A stretch of 64,000 nucleotides of DNA from Endozoicomonas sp. ISHI1 (lineage in GTDB: Bacteria > Pseudomonadota > Gammaproteobacteria > Pseudomonadales > Endozoicomonadaceae): positions 1 to 64,000 of the forward strand of contig NZ_JAGRPU010000016.1 in the NCBI RefSeq assembly GCF_024606225.1. The letters are read 5' to 3'. The translations under genes and the position numbers were made by a program. A model generated the notes under the pieces. That model did not search any database. It saw only the letters and a list, made by a program, of their open reading frames with translations, and was not told the DNA's origin. Within the stretch, counting starts at the first letter, position 1; each line of letters opens with the position of its first letter. Shown piece after piece: positions 46,158 through 55,909 of this stretch.

Positions 46158-47534
46158 TCAGTTCTTTTTGGTGGGACGCTGCCAGCCGTCAATGTTTCTC
46201 TGACGACTCCGGGCTACCCCCAGCTGGTCTTCGTCCAGGCTCCGGGTAATCACTGAGCCCGCTGCAGTGGTGGCCCCTTTTCCTACAGTCACCGGTGCAA
46301 CCAGTGAACTGTTGGTGCCTATGAAGGCATTATTTTCAATCACGGTTTTGTGCTTGTTAACTCCATCATAGTTACAGGTCACAGTACCCGCCCCGACATT
46401 GACACCCGTGCCTATTTCAGCGTCGCCTATATAGGTCAGATGATTAACCTTGCTTCCCTCACCGATGGACGCCTTCTTGATTTCAACAAAGTTGCCCACC
46501 TTGGCATTTTCTGCCATCTGAGTACCCGGACGCAGTCGTGCGAATGGGCCCACTTCACAGTGAGCGGAGACTTCTGCATCTTCAAGAATCGAGTGCGCCT
46601 TGATGACAGCCCCCTCGCCAATTCTGGAATTGCGAATGATACAACCGGCCTCAATGACCACGTTATCGGCAATCTCGACATCGCCTTCCAGAATCACGTT
46701 GACATCCAGCAGGATATCTCTGCCGGTTTTGATATCACCGCGAATATCCAGGCGGGCCGGATCAATAATGGTGACACCGCTGGTCATCATCGCAGTTGCC
46801 AGCTGTTGCTGGAAGGCCCGCTCCAGTTCTGTGAGCTGAACCCGACTGTTTACCCCTTCAACCTCGGTAGCCTTTTGCGGTTGAACGTGAACTACGGGTG
46901 TCTCTTCAGACACGGCTTTAGACACGACATCCGTCAGATAATATTCCTGCTGGGCATTATTGTTATCCAGTCCCATGACCCATTCACTCAGCTTGCTGCC
47001 GGGAATGGCCATGATACCGGTGTTCACTTCATTGATAGCCAGTTGTTCAGGCGTCGCGTCTTTATCTTCAACAATAGCCTGAACGCTGCCAATATCATCC
47101 CTGACAATACGACCATAGCCTGATGGGTTAGCCAGATTGATAGTCAACAGACCCAGACGCTCACCGTTACTGGCTGCCAGCAGAGATTGCAGGGTTGAGG
47201 AATGTATTAAGGGTACATCGCCGTAGAGCACCAGCACGACATCGGCATCTTTACAGCCGGGAATCACCTGCTGAACAGCATGGCCTGTCCCGAGCTGCTC
47301 AGTCTGCTCAACCCAGTTCAGGTGGTAGTGCCCCAGGGCATTTTTTACCTTGTCTGCACCGTGGCCAATTACGACATGGATTTCACCCTTGCCAATCACT
47401 TGCTGGGTTTGCAGGGCACTGAGAATGACATGCTCCAGCATCGGCTTGCCGGCAATGGGGTGAAGAACTTTGGGAAGGTTGGATTTCATACGGCTGCCCT
47501 GACCAGCAGCAAGAATGACGATATCAGCTCTCAT
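46158..47534 (-). CDS. glmU: Bifunctional UDP-GlcNAc pyrophosphorylase / GlcN-1-P acetyltransferase
   Basis: The predicted 458-residue protein has the N-terminal uridyltransferase domain (ILAAGQGSRMKSNLPKVLHPIAGKPM, split here as LAAGQGSRM and LPKVLHPI) and a C-terminal left-handed beta-helix of hexapeptide repeats (from about 250), with the acetyltransferase region GNFVEIKK and YIGDAEIG. It supplies UDP-GlcNAc for peptidoglycan and LPS. Typical length; first gene of the glmU-glmS pair. Confidence 0.97.
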   Translation of the reverse strand: MRADIVILAAGQGSRMKSNLPKVLHPIAGKPMLEHVILSALQTQQVIGKGEIHVVIGHGADKVKNALGHYHLNWVEQTEQLGTGHAVQQVIPGCKDADVVLVLYGDVPLIHSSTLQSLLAASNGERLGLLTINLANPSGYGRIVRDDIGSVQAIVEDKDATPEQLAINEVNTGIMAIPGSKLSEWVMGLDNNNAQQEYYLTDVVSKAVSEETPVVHVQPQKATEVEGVNSRVQLTELERAFQQQLATAMMTSGVTIIDPARLDIRGDIKTGRDILLDVNVILEGDVEIADNVVIEAGCIIRNSRIGEGAVIKAHSILEDAEVSAHCEVGPFARLRPGTQMAENAKVGNFVEIKKASIGEGSKVNHLTYIGDAEIGTGVNVGAGTVTCNYDGVNKHKTVIENNAFIGTNSSLVAPVTVGKGATTAAGSVITRSLDEDQLGVARSRQRNIDGWQRPTKKN

Positions 47535-47824
47535 GGTTAGCTCTTGAAAATGGTCTCTTGATCATTCAGATTTCTCTGTGTTGCCTGCCAGGAAAAAACA
47601 AAAGCAAGGAACCATGGCAAAACGACACGGTTTACCGCCCCCGGAAAAATCTTTGAACCTCTTGGTCTGAGCTCATTGGTTTTCAATGACCTCATGAAGG
47701 CAGCAGACAGGGCATTTAACAGCAGGAAACACCAGAAACAAGCGCCGCTTTCCTTACAACCCATGTCATAAGAAAAGATGACACTTTTCTACAGTATTGA
47801 ATTTAGCTTATCCTATACAGATTG

Positions 47825-47840
47825 AAACACAACTGTGTTT
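47825..47840. promoter_or_regulatory. Palindrome before the TrmB-like gene
   Basis: AAACACA-AC-TGTGTTT is a perfect 16-base palindrome 20 bases before the ATG at 47861; a possible autoregulatory operator. The rest of the gap 47535-47860 shows nothing I can support. Confidence 0.45.
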
Positions 47841-47860
47841 GTCATTGGAAAATTGACAAT

Positions 47861-48601
47861 ATGAACCTGGATACTTTGAAACAGCTTGGGCTCGACCAGA
47901 AGGAAATCAAGCTTTATCTGGCCCTGTTAAAGCAGGGAACCGCCTCTATTCGTGATATTGCGGCTGAAGCCGATATTAATCGCGGAACCACTTATGAGAC
48001 TCTGAAAGGCCTCGCGGGTAAAGGTATTGTCAGTTACTTTCCGAAAGGAAAAAGACGGGTTTTCTGTGCAGAGCCTCCTGAAAAGCTTTTGGATCTGGCA
48101 GAAGAGAAAAAACAGTCTCTGGAACAGAGTATTGAGGAGATGAAACAAAAGCTGATCCCGCAACTGAATCAATTAAAACCTGACTTCAATACCGGCAACG
48201 TCCGCTTTTATGAGGGAGACAGCGGCATCGAGTTCGTTCTTAAGGATATTCTGAGCACTGTCGCCAAAAAGGATGACAAAAACTACTCCATTTTCTCATC
48301 CAAACCGATCCGGCAGCATCTGTATCGGCCCTTTCCGAACTATACCCAGCAGCGCATCCGCAAGGGTATTAATGTCCGGGTTATCGCTATTGGTGAAGGC
48401 GGTGAGGATGCTGAACTTTCTGAGCGCAAATGGATCAATGCCACGGGTAGAATTGATGCCAGCTATATCGCAATTTATCCGCCAAAAGTCGCCATGATCT
48501 CGCTGGCATCCATGGATTACCCCGTTGCTGTTGTGATCGATTCCATTGAAATCGCCCGCACTCAGCAAATCATCTTTGATACGCTTTGGAACACTTTGTA
48601 A
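47861..48601 (+). CDS. TrmB-family transcriptional regulator
   Basis: The predicted 246-residue protein from the ATG at 47861 (an earlier in-frame start adds 13 poorly supported residues). The N-terminal winged helix reads LGLDQKEIKLYLALLKQG and DINRGTTYETLKGLAGKGIV, followed by a coiled-coil linker (LEQSIEEMKQKLIPQLNQL) and a C-terminal effector-like domain (VRFYEGDSGIEFVLKDIL). TrmB regulators are best known from archaea, where they sense sugars. The target genes here are unknown and no sugar operon adjoins. Confidence 0.75.
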   Translation: MNLDTLKQLGLDQKEIKLYLALLKQGTASIRDIAAEADINRGTTYETLKGLAGKGIVSYFPKGKRRVFCAEPPEKLLDLAEEKKQSLEQSIEEMKQKLIPQLNQLKPDFNTGNVRFYEGDSGIEFVLKDILSTVAKKDDKNYSIFSSKPIRQHLYRPFPNYTQQRIRKGINVRVIAIGEGGEDAELSERKWINATGRIDASYIAIYPPKVAMISLASMDYPVAVVIDSIEIARTQQIIFDTLWNTL

Positions 48602-48803
48602 AGGCATGGCAAGTCATGAATACATGACATCTCTGGATCATTTTCTCATCAGCAATTGAGCTCTAATGCGGTAGTTTCACAAGTGGTTAGTCCGCCTGAC
48701 AGTCATGTCAGTGAACTCCATCACCCCATCTGAAATAATCCTTCCGACACTAACGAAACCCTGCTCAGAGAGTGGGGCCGATCTATCTCAAGGAGGAATC
48801 AAT

Positions 48804-49262
48804 ATGGCATCAATAGGATTAAGAGATTGTATGACGGTGGCTTTTAAGGCGGCATGCATTACTGCATCCAGGCTCGTAGCTGTGCCCGGAGGAGTCGCTG
48901 GCTATGTTGGGGGACGTACTGTTGGCGCCGTGGGTGGTGCTGTTATTGTTGGTGGTGCGAAGCTCTCCAATAAGTTGTTCAATACAGACTATAAGCCCAG
49001 GTCCATCAATGAATACTCTATTAGTGCCGCTGGCAGCGCTGCTAACTGGGGTGCTTTGACTTCTTCGATCATGATCCCTGCTTACACGGCCCCACTACTG
49101 GGCGTACCGATTATTTTGGGTAAGGTTTTCGAGTTTGAGTATACGATTAGTGTAATGATGGAGAATTATGACAAAGAGGCTGACAAAGAGAATCTTTTAC
49201 AGATTTCACCAGACAGCTTTAATAAATTAGAGCCTTCGACGATGGAGTCAAACCCTGGTTGA
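48804..49262 (+). CDS. Glycine-rich membrane-associated protein, unknown
   Basis: The predicted 152-residue protein from the ATG at 48804, which has a near-perfect AAGGAGG eight bases upstream; an earlier in-frame ATG at 48705 has none. A glycine-zipper-like hydrophobic stretch (AVPGGVAGYVGGRTVGAVGG, then AVIVGGAKL) spans about residues 25-55, and a second hydrophobic segment (SSIMIPAYTAPLLGVPIILG) lies near 105-125. The C-terminus is acidic. An intrinsic terminator follows, so it is a single-gene unit. No family is recognised. Confidence 0.7.
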   Translation: MASIGLRDCMTVAFKAACITASRLVAVPGGVAGYVGGRTVGAVGGAVIVGGAKLSNKLFNTDYKPRSINEYSISAAGSAANWGALTSSIMIPAYTAPLLGVPIILGKVFEFEYTISVMMENYDKEADKENLLQISPDSFNKLEPSTMESNPG

Positions 49263-49270
49263 CATTTAAT

Positions 49271-49307
49271 AACCCATCAGCAGCCGCCCGGTTATTGATG
49301 GGTTTTT
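49271..49307 (+). terminator. Intrinsic terminator
   Basis: AACCCATCA and TGATGGGTT form a perfect 9-bp stem followed by TTT, just after the 48804-49262 gene. Confidence 0.85.
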
Positions 49308-49468
49308 ATAGACGTCTCAGGACTGCCTTTTAGATACAATCGGACGCGTCAGTTTATTGTAATGTGTCTTACACTCTACGGATGCGTGCAGTATCTTGAG
49401 CCGACGGGTTCTTTGCCAAGTCTCCGATACAGGCACAACAACATACAGGCTCTTGGAGAAGCACTGTT

Positions 49469-50023
49469 TTGACGAAACTATCCCATCTCTGGACTGATTT
49501 CAGAACGGATCCCCTCGGGGCTATCCGTGACTGGCAGAATGCCAGAACCACCTGGCTAATCATGCTGCTGAGCGCTGTTTTTCTGGAGTCAGTGGCCTTT
49601 TATTTTCAGTACGTTATGTATCTGGACCCCTGTGAACTCTGTGTTTATCAGCGTCTGGCGGTGTTGCTGATTGGTGTTGCGGCTCTTATTATGCTGGTGG
49701 CACCGCGAAACAAATTGGTAAGAGGTCTTGGATACGTCATCTGGATTGCCGGTGCTGCCTATGGGTTGGATGCTGCGATCAAAATGCTGGATTACTACTC
49801 TTCCGAAGATCTGTTCATGTCCTGCAAGGCTCTGCCTACCTTCCCGCTTGATCTGCCGCTGTACGAGTGGTGGCCTCAAATGTTCCTGCCTTCCGGTTTC
49901 TGCGGGCAGGACGGCTGGCATTTCCTTGGCATGAATATGGCGCATTGGATGACGCTTATATTTGGTGTTTACATAGTGGCTTATATGCTCTGCCTGATCA
50001 GTCTGTTCAGGAAATCAAAGTAA
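49469..50023 (+). CDS. dsbB: DsbB-type disulfide bond formation protein
   Basis: The predicted 184-residue inner-membrane protein has four membrane segments. The quinone-proximal pair is Cys55/Cys58 in DPCELCVYQR and the periplasmic loop pair is Cys119 (SCKALPTF) and Cys145 (SGFCGQ). DsbB reoxidises DsbA and passes electrons to quinone. The start is TTG with GGAGAAG upstream; no ATG exists before the first membrane segment. A G/C-rich 7-bp inverted repeat (GGGCGCC/GGCGCCC, 50042-50072) follows without a T-tract. Confidence 0.9.
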   Translation: MTKLSHLWTDFRTDPLGAIRDWQNARTTWLIMLLSAVFLESVAFYFQYVMYLDPCELCVYQRLAVLLIGVAALIMLVAPRNKLVRGLGYVIWIAGAAYGLDAAIKMLDYYSSEDLFMSCKALPTFPLDLPLYEWWPQMFLPSGFCGQDGWHFLGMNMAHWMTLIFGVYIVAYMLCLISLFRKSK

Positions 50024-50160
50024 TCGAGCAAGCACACCGTCGGGCGCCCGGGAGTATGTGTTCCAGGCGCCCAATCCTTGCCATTCCCTCATAGAGTTCT
50101 TCAGACAATTCTAATTCTGACCGGCAGATGTCAAAAGCCTCCCGGCTACGGACTGATTGC

Positions 50161-51198
50161 TCAAGCTGATTGAACATTGAGCTTTTCAGTCAACCAGCAG
50201 AGATAATCATCAATGGTTTCGTCCAGCTCATTAGGTAAATGGTGCCGGGCATCTTCGAGATAATAAACACTGGGTCGGGTATAAAGCTTCTCAAGTACAG
50301 GAATGTTGTGTTTGGCATCGACTGTTCGGTCGAATGTACCCTGAAGAATGAGTGGGCTGACCGGTGATTTTATCTTGCTGGACTCAATACGCTTGATCCA
50401 GCGATCCATCGCCAGCACCCATTGTATGGGCAGAATGTCGGAAGACAAAGGATCGTTATGAGACAACTCCAGAAACGATTTTTTTCTGGAATTCCGGGTG
50501 TAATTTCTGGGCAACCGTGAAATGAACAGTTTCGCCAATTGCAGCTGCAATCGTCCCAGTGTCCACTTCCAGGGCCTGACCAGTGGAGCGGATAAAATGA
50601 CCTGTTGGAATGGGCTGGCCTTGTGATGAGCTTCCCGGTTATTCAGACAATCTGTCAGGATCGCACACCCTGTGCTCTGGCCAAAAGCATGCCAGGGCCT
50701 CGGCAGGTTACCTCCACAGAGGCTCAATATGTCTTCAAGAATCAGCGTGTAGACAGAAAAATCCGGGATGGTGGCGGGCTTACCGCTGGAGAGCCCGTGT
50801 CCGGGCAGGTCATAGGCCAGAACATTGAAGCCCTGTTCCAGGAGAAATCGGATGATTCGGGCGAAAAGCCCAACATGGTCGTAGTAACCGTGAAGAAGAA
50901 AAAAAGTGCCTCTGGAATCGGACTTCTCGAACAGATGACAGGCTACCTTGTAGTTGCAGCTGTCGATTGACCCCATAAAGTGGCGAACATCAGCTAACTT
51001 GGTTCCAAAATTGATACCATAGAAATCAAAGTATTCTTTGAAGTCCGGGTTCTGGTCGGCGTGTGAGCCCCGGGTTTCCAGGGGAAACACCAGAGGCTTG
51101 ATCTGTTCCTTGAGGTTTTCAGGATTCAGCATAGGGGACTCTGTTCGTGAGTTGGGCTCAAGGCTCTCTTTTATCCTGAACGGCTTAGGGCCCTTCAT
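50161..51198 (-). CDS. Alpha/beta hydrolase (S33-like, lysophospholipase/esterase type)
   Basis: The predicted 345-residue cytoplasmic protein has an oxyanion-loop motif FFLLHGYYDHVG, the nucleophile elbow GQSTG, LILQGTFDRTVD (acid residue) and DARHHLPNE (catalytic His). Its ATG overlaps the rfaH stop (TGATG), so translation is probably coupled. A later ATG 22 codons in is a possible alternative. The substrate is unknown. The coupling to rfaH suggests a role in cell-surface or lipid metabolism but does not prove it. Confidence 0.8.
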   Translation of the reverse strand: MKGPKPFRIKESLEPNSRTESPMLNPENLKEQIKPLVFPLETRGSHADQNPDFKEYFDFYGINFGTKLADVRHFMGSIDSCNYKVACHLFEKSDSRGTFFLLHGYYDHVGLFARIIRFLLEQGFNVLAYDLPGHGLSSGKPATIPDFSVYTLILEDILSLCGGNLPRPWHAFGQSTGCAILTDCLNNREAHHKASPFQQVILSAPLVRPWKWTLGRLQLQLAKLFISRLPRNYTRNSRKKSFLELSHNDPLSSDILPIQWVLAMDRWIKRIESSKIKSPVSPLILQGTFDRTVDAKHNIPVLEKLYTRPSVYYLEDARHHLPNELDETIDDYLCWLTEKLNVQSA

Positions 51199-51842
51199 CA
51201 GGCTTTTTCCAGATCCTCAAGCCTGACTTCCATTTCTTTCTCGGAAACGACTTCACAGACCGTCTCGCCTTGGGTATTTCTCTGCTTTCTGATGTATTGC
51301 ACCAGAATCAGACCCCGTCTGGAACCGAGGTCAGCCATAAACGTCATCTCCAGTTGCTGATAGAGAGGATGGTTCATGATCACCTTGTCGCCTTTGTTGA
51401 AGCCAACAGCTTTGTTTGAGCCGGTGCCTTTACCTTCTGCATGGCTACTGAGTGTTTCGACAATTAACCGGATATCCTTGATCACTTCGTGACCGTTGGG
51501 GATAGGTTTTGGCAGTAGAGCCTGCACGTCCTGCTCCTTACTTTTGCCCAGGCGGCCATCCTTATGGAGCTGGCGGTTGATCCGGTTGAAGTAGACGATC
51601 TCGCTGACGCCACGGGTAGAACGGATCTTGTGATAGCGATCCAGATCCTTGAAATCCAGATAAAGAAACACATAGCCGGGAAAGAGCATCTCTTCCTTCA
51701 ACAGGCCTTTGGTTCGAACCTTTACAACCGGGCAGTACGCATCAAAACCCTGGATTTCCAGGTTTTCCCAGGCTCTCTGCTCTTGGCGAGGTCTGGTTTT
51801 AAGCAGGTACCATCCCTCTTGCAAGCACTCTTGACTCTGCAT
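51198..51842 (-). CDS. rfaH: RfaH-type transcription antiterminator
   Basis: The predicted 214-residue protein has a NusG-like N-terminal domain (GWYLLKTRPRQEQRAWENLE, LFPGYVFLYLD, GVSEIVYFN) and a C-terminal KOW domain (FNKGDKVIMNHPLYQQLE to RRGLILV), longer than E. coli RfaH (162). RfaH specifically promotes elongation of long surface-polysaccharide and virulence operons. The ATG at 51842 is preferred because CAGGGA lies seven bases upstream and the homology starts there; a frame start 23 codons earlier has no such support. Confidence 0.85.
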   Translation of the reverse strand: MQSQECLQEGWYLLKTRPRQEQRAWENLEIQGFDAYCPVVKVRTKGLLKEEMLFPGYVFLYLDFKDLDRYHKIRSTRGVSEIVYFNRINRQLHKDGRLGKSKEQDVQALLPKPIPNGHEVIKDIRLIVETLSSHAEGKGTGSNKAVGFNKGDKVIMNHPLYQQLEMTFMADLGSRRGLILVQYIRKQRNTQGETVCEVVSEKEMEVRLEDLEKA

Positions 51843-52012
51843 ACATATTCCCTGAATGCTTTTCTGCTGTGTAGAACAAAAGTACAAATAACCAGATGTC
51901 AGACTTTTCAAGGTTTACATCAGTAACGGCTATTGAACTGAATGGTCTACGATCTGAGCAGCTTTATCGCAATTTCTATTCAAAGTGCCTCATTATAATT
52001 CTCATGGTCGAA

Positions 52013-52996
52013 CTATGCACCGCTTAAAATCCAGAGTCCCATATTTAACCAGACGATAACCAGAGCGGCTTTGGGGTAGCGTGACTCGCATTTGTGGAGA
52101 GACACTGCGGGACTGGGGACAAGGCTTGAATCCTCTTTTTTGGCAGGTGCTCTTTGATAACCATTGAACCCAATGAATCTCTGCGTTTCATCGGAGAGAA
52201 GGTATTCGACCAGAGTTTTGGCGGCGGCCTCATGCTCGGTAGCCTTGAGGATGACCAGCTCCTGAAGCAGTGGTGTGTAAAGTGACTGCGGGACTAGAGT
52301 TACACTCACTGGGAAAAGAATGCTATTGAAGTCGACTTCTTTCACCTGGGAAAAAGGCGCAAAACCAGCATCGGAAGAATTTTTTATATCGCTCCATGTT
52401 TCCCTGACATGCTCATTGTAAGAGAGCCTATCCTGATCTCTGATTATTCGGTAAAGATAATATTTTTGAAGGACGGACTTAGCGGCGTGCCGGTAGGGTG
52501 CACCTTCCCGGTCTGCAATGTGAATTGTTGGAGGGTTGTTATCTATAAGGTAGGTTTTTATGTCGTTGGGTTTTAACGGGCTCCGCTGACCGTGCCAGAA
52601 TGCCAGCAAACCCTGGGCATAGATCTTCCTGGAATTTGCTAAAATCTTATCCATTTGTTCCAGTTTTGCCGTCTTTAAATTGTCAGCAGATAGAAACAGA
52701 TCAAACTTCTGAGTGTTGTCACTAACCCGGTACCTCAGGTCTTGAGAACTGCCATAGTACAGTTCCAGGGTGTGACCATACCGTGACTGGAACTGCCCTT
52801 TCAGGCTTTCCAGAACATGTTGAAAGCTCGCTGCCACAGCAACCTTGATAGTGTCAGCGTCTGATAGGGGAGTAATGGTGAGTAGGCATCCAAAAATGAA
52901 AGTCAGAATCGGCAGGTCAGGAATGGCTTTCAATTTAGAGAAAGATTTTGGGTATCTTACAAAACGTGGGTGTCTAACAAAACGTAAGTGAAACAA
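52013..52996 (-). CDS. Orphan ModA-like periplasmic substrate-binding protein
   Basis: The predicted 327-residue protein begins at a TTG (52996) preceded by GTGGAGAAAAATC; a TTG five codons upstream is another option. A basic, internally duplicated N-terminus (FVRHPRFVRYP) precedes the hydrophobic signal (LPILTFIFGCLLTITPL). The mature protein matches molybdate-binding ModA proteins: VAVAASFQHVLESL, YGSSQDLRYRV, FDLFLSADN, and ETQRFIGFNGYQ near the end. It also has a C-terminal hydrophobic extension (AALVIVWLNMGLWIL), unusual for the family. No modB or modC is adjacent. Confidence 0.72.
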   Translation of the reverse strand: MFHLRFVRHPRFVRYPKSFSKLKAIPDLPILTFIFGCLLTITPLSDADTIKVAVAASFQHVLESLKGQFQSRYGHTLELYYGSSQDLRYRVSDNTQKFDLFLSADNLKTAKLEQMDKILANSRKIYAQGLLAFWHGQRSPLKPNDIKTYLIDNNPPTIHIADREGAPYRHAAKSVLQKYYLYRIIRDQDRLSYNEHVRETWSDIKNSSDAGFAPFSQVKEVDFNSILFPVSVTLVPQSLYTPLLQELVILKATEHEAAAKTLVEYLLSDETQRFIGFNGYQRAPAKKEDSSLVPSPAVSLHKCESRYPKAALVIVWLNMGLWILSGA

Positions 52997-53269
52997 GATT
53001 TTTCTCCACAACCCATTGAGCGAATTACAGAGCTTAGTTTAGGTTCCAGGAGGCTGACTGAGAATAGACTGCCCCACGCGGCAATTGCTCCAGCATTGCT
53101 CTAGCTCCTGCGCCCATGCAGCGGCAGCAAACTGGTCTGAAAATCCGCCTTTGTTCGTCAAATAGCTCGCTATTTTCCTCACAAAACCGAATTTTCGTCC
53201 TCAATTTTCTGCCGTCCTCGCTACGGGGTCGCCAAGACGGGGTCGCCTGGATGGGCGCTATTCTCTATT

Positions 53270-54433
53270 TTATTGACAGGCTTCTTCCAGCATCGCCACA
53301 GCCGGGAGCTTCTTGCCTTCTACAAACTCCAGGAAGGCACCGCCGCCCGTAGAAATGTAAGATACTCGGTCTTTAATTCCGTACTTGTCGATTGCGGCCA
53401 GAGTATCACCTCCACCGGCGATAGAGAAAGCGTCAGACTCGGCAATAGCCAGAGACATGGAGCGAGTGCCTTCACCAAATTGGTCAAATTCAAAGACACC
53501 CACAGGGCCATTCCAAAGAATGGTTTTAGAGGACTTCAGAACTTCATTGAACAGTTTCCGGGTTTGGGGGCCTACGTCTAAGATCATGTCGTCGTCTTCT
53601 ACTTCTGATACCCGTTTAACGACAGCGGTTTCATTTTCATCAAATTTCTTACCGCAGATTACATCTACAGGCATAGGTACGTTAACCTTTTCCATCAGTG
53701 CCCTGGCATTGGGGATCAGATCTTCTTCGTAAAGGGATTTACCGACATTGTGACCGGCAGCAGCGAGAAAGGTGTTGGCGATACCGCCGCCCACGATCAA
53801 CTGATCGCAGACGTCAGACAGGGATTCCAACACCGTCAGTTTGGTGGAAACTTTGGAACCACCGACGATGGCACACATAGGACGCTCAGGATTTCCCAGC
53901 GCTTTACCCAGTGCCTCCAGCTCACCCGCCAGCAACGGGCCTGCACAGGCAATTTCAGCAAATTTACCCACGCCGTGAGTCGATGCCTGAGCACGGTGAG
54001 CGGTACCGAATGCATCCATTACATAGACATCGCACAGGGCTGCCATTTTTTTAGACAGTGCTTCGTCGTCCTTCTTTTCACCCTTATTGAAACGTACGTT
54101 CTCAAGAATGACCAGTTCACCGTCGGCAACGTCAAAACCACCGTCAACCCAGTCTTTGATCAGGCGTACTTCTCTGCCCAACAACTCGCCAATGTAGTCC
54201 GCAACGGGTCTTAGGGAGAACTGCTCGTCGTACTCACCTTCAGTCGGGCGACCCAGATGTGAGGTTGCCATGACTTTGGCACCGGATTCCAGAGCGCGCT
54301 TAATGGTGGGCAGAGAAGCGAGGATTCGTGCATCGCTGGTGACTTTGCCGTCTTTGACTGGAACGTTGAGGTCTTCACGGATCAGGACCCGTTTGCCAGT
54401 CAGATTCAGGTCGGTCATTTTCAATACGTTCAT
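53270..54433 (-). CDS. pgk: Phosphoglycerate kinase
   Basis: The predicted 387-residue glycolytic enzyme transfers phosphate from 1,3-bisphosphoglycerate to ADP. Visible motifs are [15 protein letters not shown] at the N-terminus, SHLGRP, the GGSKVSTK and GGGIANTFL nucleotide-domain motifs, and the C-terminal [13 protein letters not shown]. Normal length. The start has GGGAGAG upstream. Here it follows metK by about 290 bases, without the tkt and gap/epd genes that often lie between them. Confidence 0.97.
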   Translation of the reverse strand: MNVLKMTDLNLTGKRVLIREDLNVPVKDGKVTSDARILASLPTIKRALESGAKVMATSHLGRPTEGEYDEQFSLRPVADYIGELLGREVRLIKDWVDGGFDVADGELVILENVRFNKGEKKDDEALSKKMAALCDVYVMDAFGTAHRAQASTHGVGKFAEIACAGPLLAGELEALGKALGNPERPMCAIVGGSKVSTKLTVLESLSDVCDQLIVGGGIANTFLAAAGHNVGKSLYEEDLIPNARALMEKVNVPMPVDVICGKKFDENETAVVKRVSEVEDDDMILDVGPQTRKLFNEVLKSSKTILWNGPVGVFEFDQFGEGTRSMSLAIAESDAFSIAGGGDTLAAIDKYGIKDRVSYISTGGGAFLEFVEGKKLPAVAMLEEACQ

Positions 54434-54681
54434 CAGGGTCTCTCCCTACGCACGGGTTCAATAAAGTTCGACTGCTGTCAGGAAGAGACAGCAGTGCCAA
54501 GGGGTAGAATTGGCATGGACAATAGCACAAAAAAATCACACCCGGTACGTACTCTTGGCCAGATATGACGTCAACCAACAGGGTTTTCAGGCGTTGACGC
54601 AGGGCAAAAAAAACTCCATTGAAATATCATTGATCAACAGAGTTGGAAGGAAGGTATAACAGAATTGAACAGGTCTCACGA

Positions 54682-54700
54682 GGGCTGCTTAAAGCAGCCC
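54682..54700 (-). terminator. Hairpin after metK
   Basis: GGGCTGCT-TTA-AGCAGCCC (minus-strand view) is a perfect 8-bp stem 20 bases past the metK stop. It lacks a clear T-tract, so it may be a weak terminator or processing site. Confidence 0.5.
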
Positions 54701-54719
54701 CTCAGCAGAGTTTTACTGA

Positions 54720-55883
54720 TTACAGACCCGCCGCGGCTCTCAGGATGTCAGCCTTATCGGTGCGTTCCCAGGAAAATGCTTCCTCTTCACGACCGAAGTG
54801 ACCGTATGCTGCAGTAGCCTGATAAATTGGACGCTTCAGATCCAGCATGTCGATCAGACCTTTCGGACGCAGATCGAAATACTCATGAACCAGCTCTTCA
54901 ATTCTGGCATCAGCAATCTTGCCAGTGCCGAAAGTATCAATAGCGATAGACGTTGGCTCCGCGACACCAATCGCATAAGACACCTGAATCTCGCACTTGT
55001 CAGCCAGACCGGCAGCCACGACGTTTTTGGCCACGTAGCGACCTGCGTAAGCAGCGGAACGGTCAACCTTTGAAGGATCCTTGCCGGAGAAGGCTCCGCC
55101 ACCGTGACGAGCCATACCACCGTAAGTATCTACAATGATTTTGCGCCCCGTTAGACCACAGTCACCCACTGGGCCACCAATCACGAAAATACCGGTTGGG
55201 TTGATGTGGTAACGGGTGTCTTCATGAAGCCATTGTGCAGGCAGAACCGGCTTGATGACTTTTTCCAGAATTTCTTTTTGCAGCTCTTCCTGAGAGATGT
55301 CAGGATGGTGCTGTGTTGAGAGAACCACGGCATCCACACTCTGCACTTTGCCTTCGCTGTCGTAACGCATCGTGACCTGGCTTTTGGCATCCGGACGCAA
55401 CCAGGGCAGAGTACCATTTTTACGCAGCTCGGCCTGACGCTTAACCAGCTCGTGAGAATAGTAGACAGGAGCAGGCATCAGTACCGGTGTTTCATTGGTA
55501 GCGTAACCAAACATCAGGCCCTGGTCACCCGCGCCCTGTTCATGCTCGTCTGTTTCATCAACTCCGACAGCGATATCCGGAGACTGCTTGCCAATAGCAT
55601 TCATAACGGCCACGCAATCACCATCAAATCCCAGGTCACCATGGTTATAACCAATGTCAGTGACCACTTTGCGAACCAGTTCTTCGATATCAACATAAGT
55701 GTCTGTACGCACTTCACCCGCTACGATCACCATGCCGGTTTTTACCATGGTTTCAACCGCGACACGGGCTTCCGGGTCATCCTTGAGGATGGCATCCAGA
55801 ATAGCGTCGGAAATCTGGTCGGCAATCTTGTCCGGATGACCTTCGGAAACCGACTCGGAAGTGAATAGCGTGTAATCTGCCAT
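54720..55883 (-). CDS. metK: S-adenosylmethionine synthetase
   Basis: The predicted 387-residue enzyme makes SAM from ATP and methionine. It begins [20 protein letters not shown], and contains [12 protein letters not shown] and the [19 protein letters not shown] loop (given in two parts: GGGAFSGKD and KVDRSAAY). Normal length. It lies 26 bases after the ArsR-methyltransferase gene and is probably co-transcribed with it. Confidence 0.97.
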   Translation of the reverse strand: MADYTLFTSESVSEGHPDKIADQISDAILDAILKDDPEARVAVETMVKTGMVIVAGEVRTDTYVDIEELVRKVVTDIGYNHGDLGFDGDCVAVMNAIGKQSPDIAVGVDETDEHEQGAGDQGLMFGYATNETPVLMPAPVYYSHELVKRQAELRKNGTLPWLRPDAKSQVTMRYDSEGKVQSVDAVVLSTQHHPDISQEELQKEILEKVIKPVLPAQWLHEDTRYHINPTGIFVIGGPVGDCGLTGRKIIVDTYGGMARHGGGAFSGKDPSKVDRSAAYAGRYVAKNVVAAGLADKCEIQVSYAIGVAEPTSIAIDTFGTGKIADARIEELVHEYFDLRPKGLIDMLDLKRPIYQATAAYGHFGREEEAFSWERTDKADILRAAAGL

Positions 55884-55909
55884 CGTCGTTTTTCGCCTCT
55901 TAAAACTAT

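Noticed and set aside
46350-47123. Open frame of 257 codons on the + strand inside glmU
   Set aside because: Antisense shadow of glmU with no ribosome-binding site or known motif.
50042-50072. GGGCGCC/GGCGCCC inverted repeat after dsbB as an intrinsic terminator
   Set aside because: The stem is strong but the loop is 17 bases and no T-tract follows, so I did not call it a terminator.
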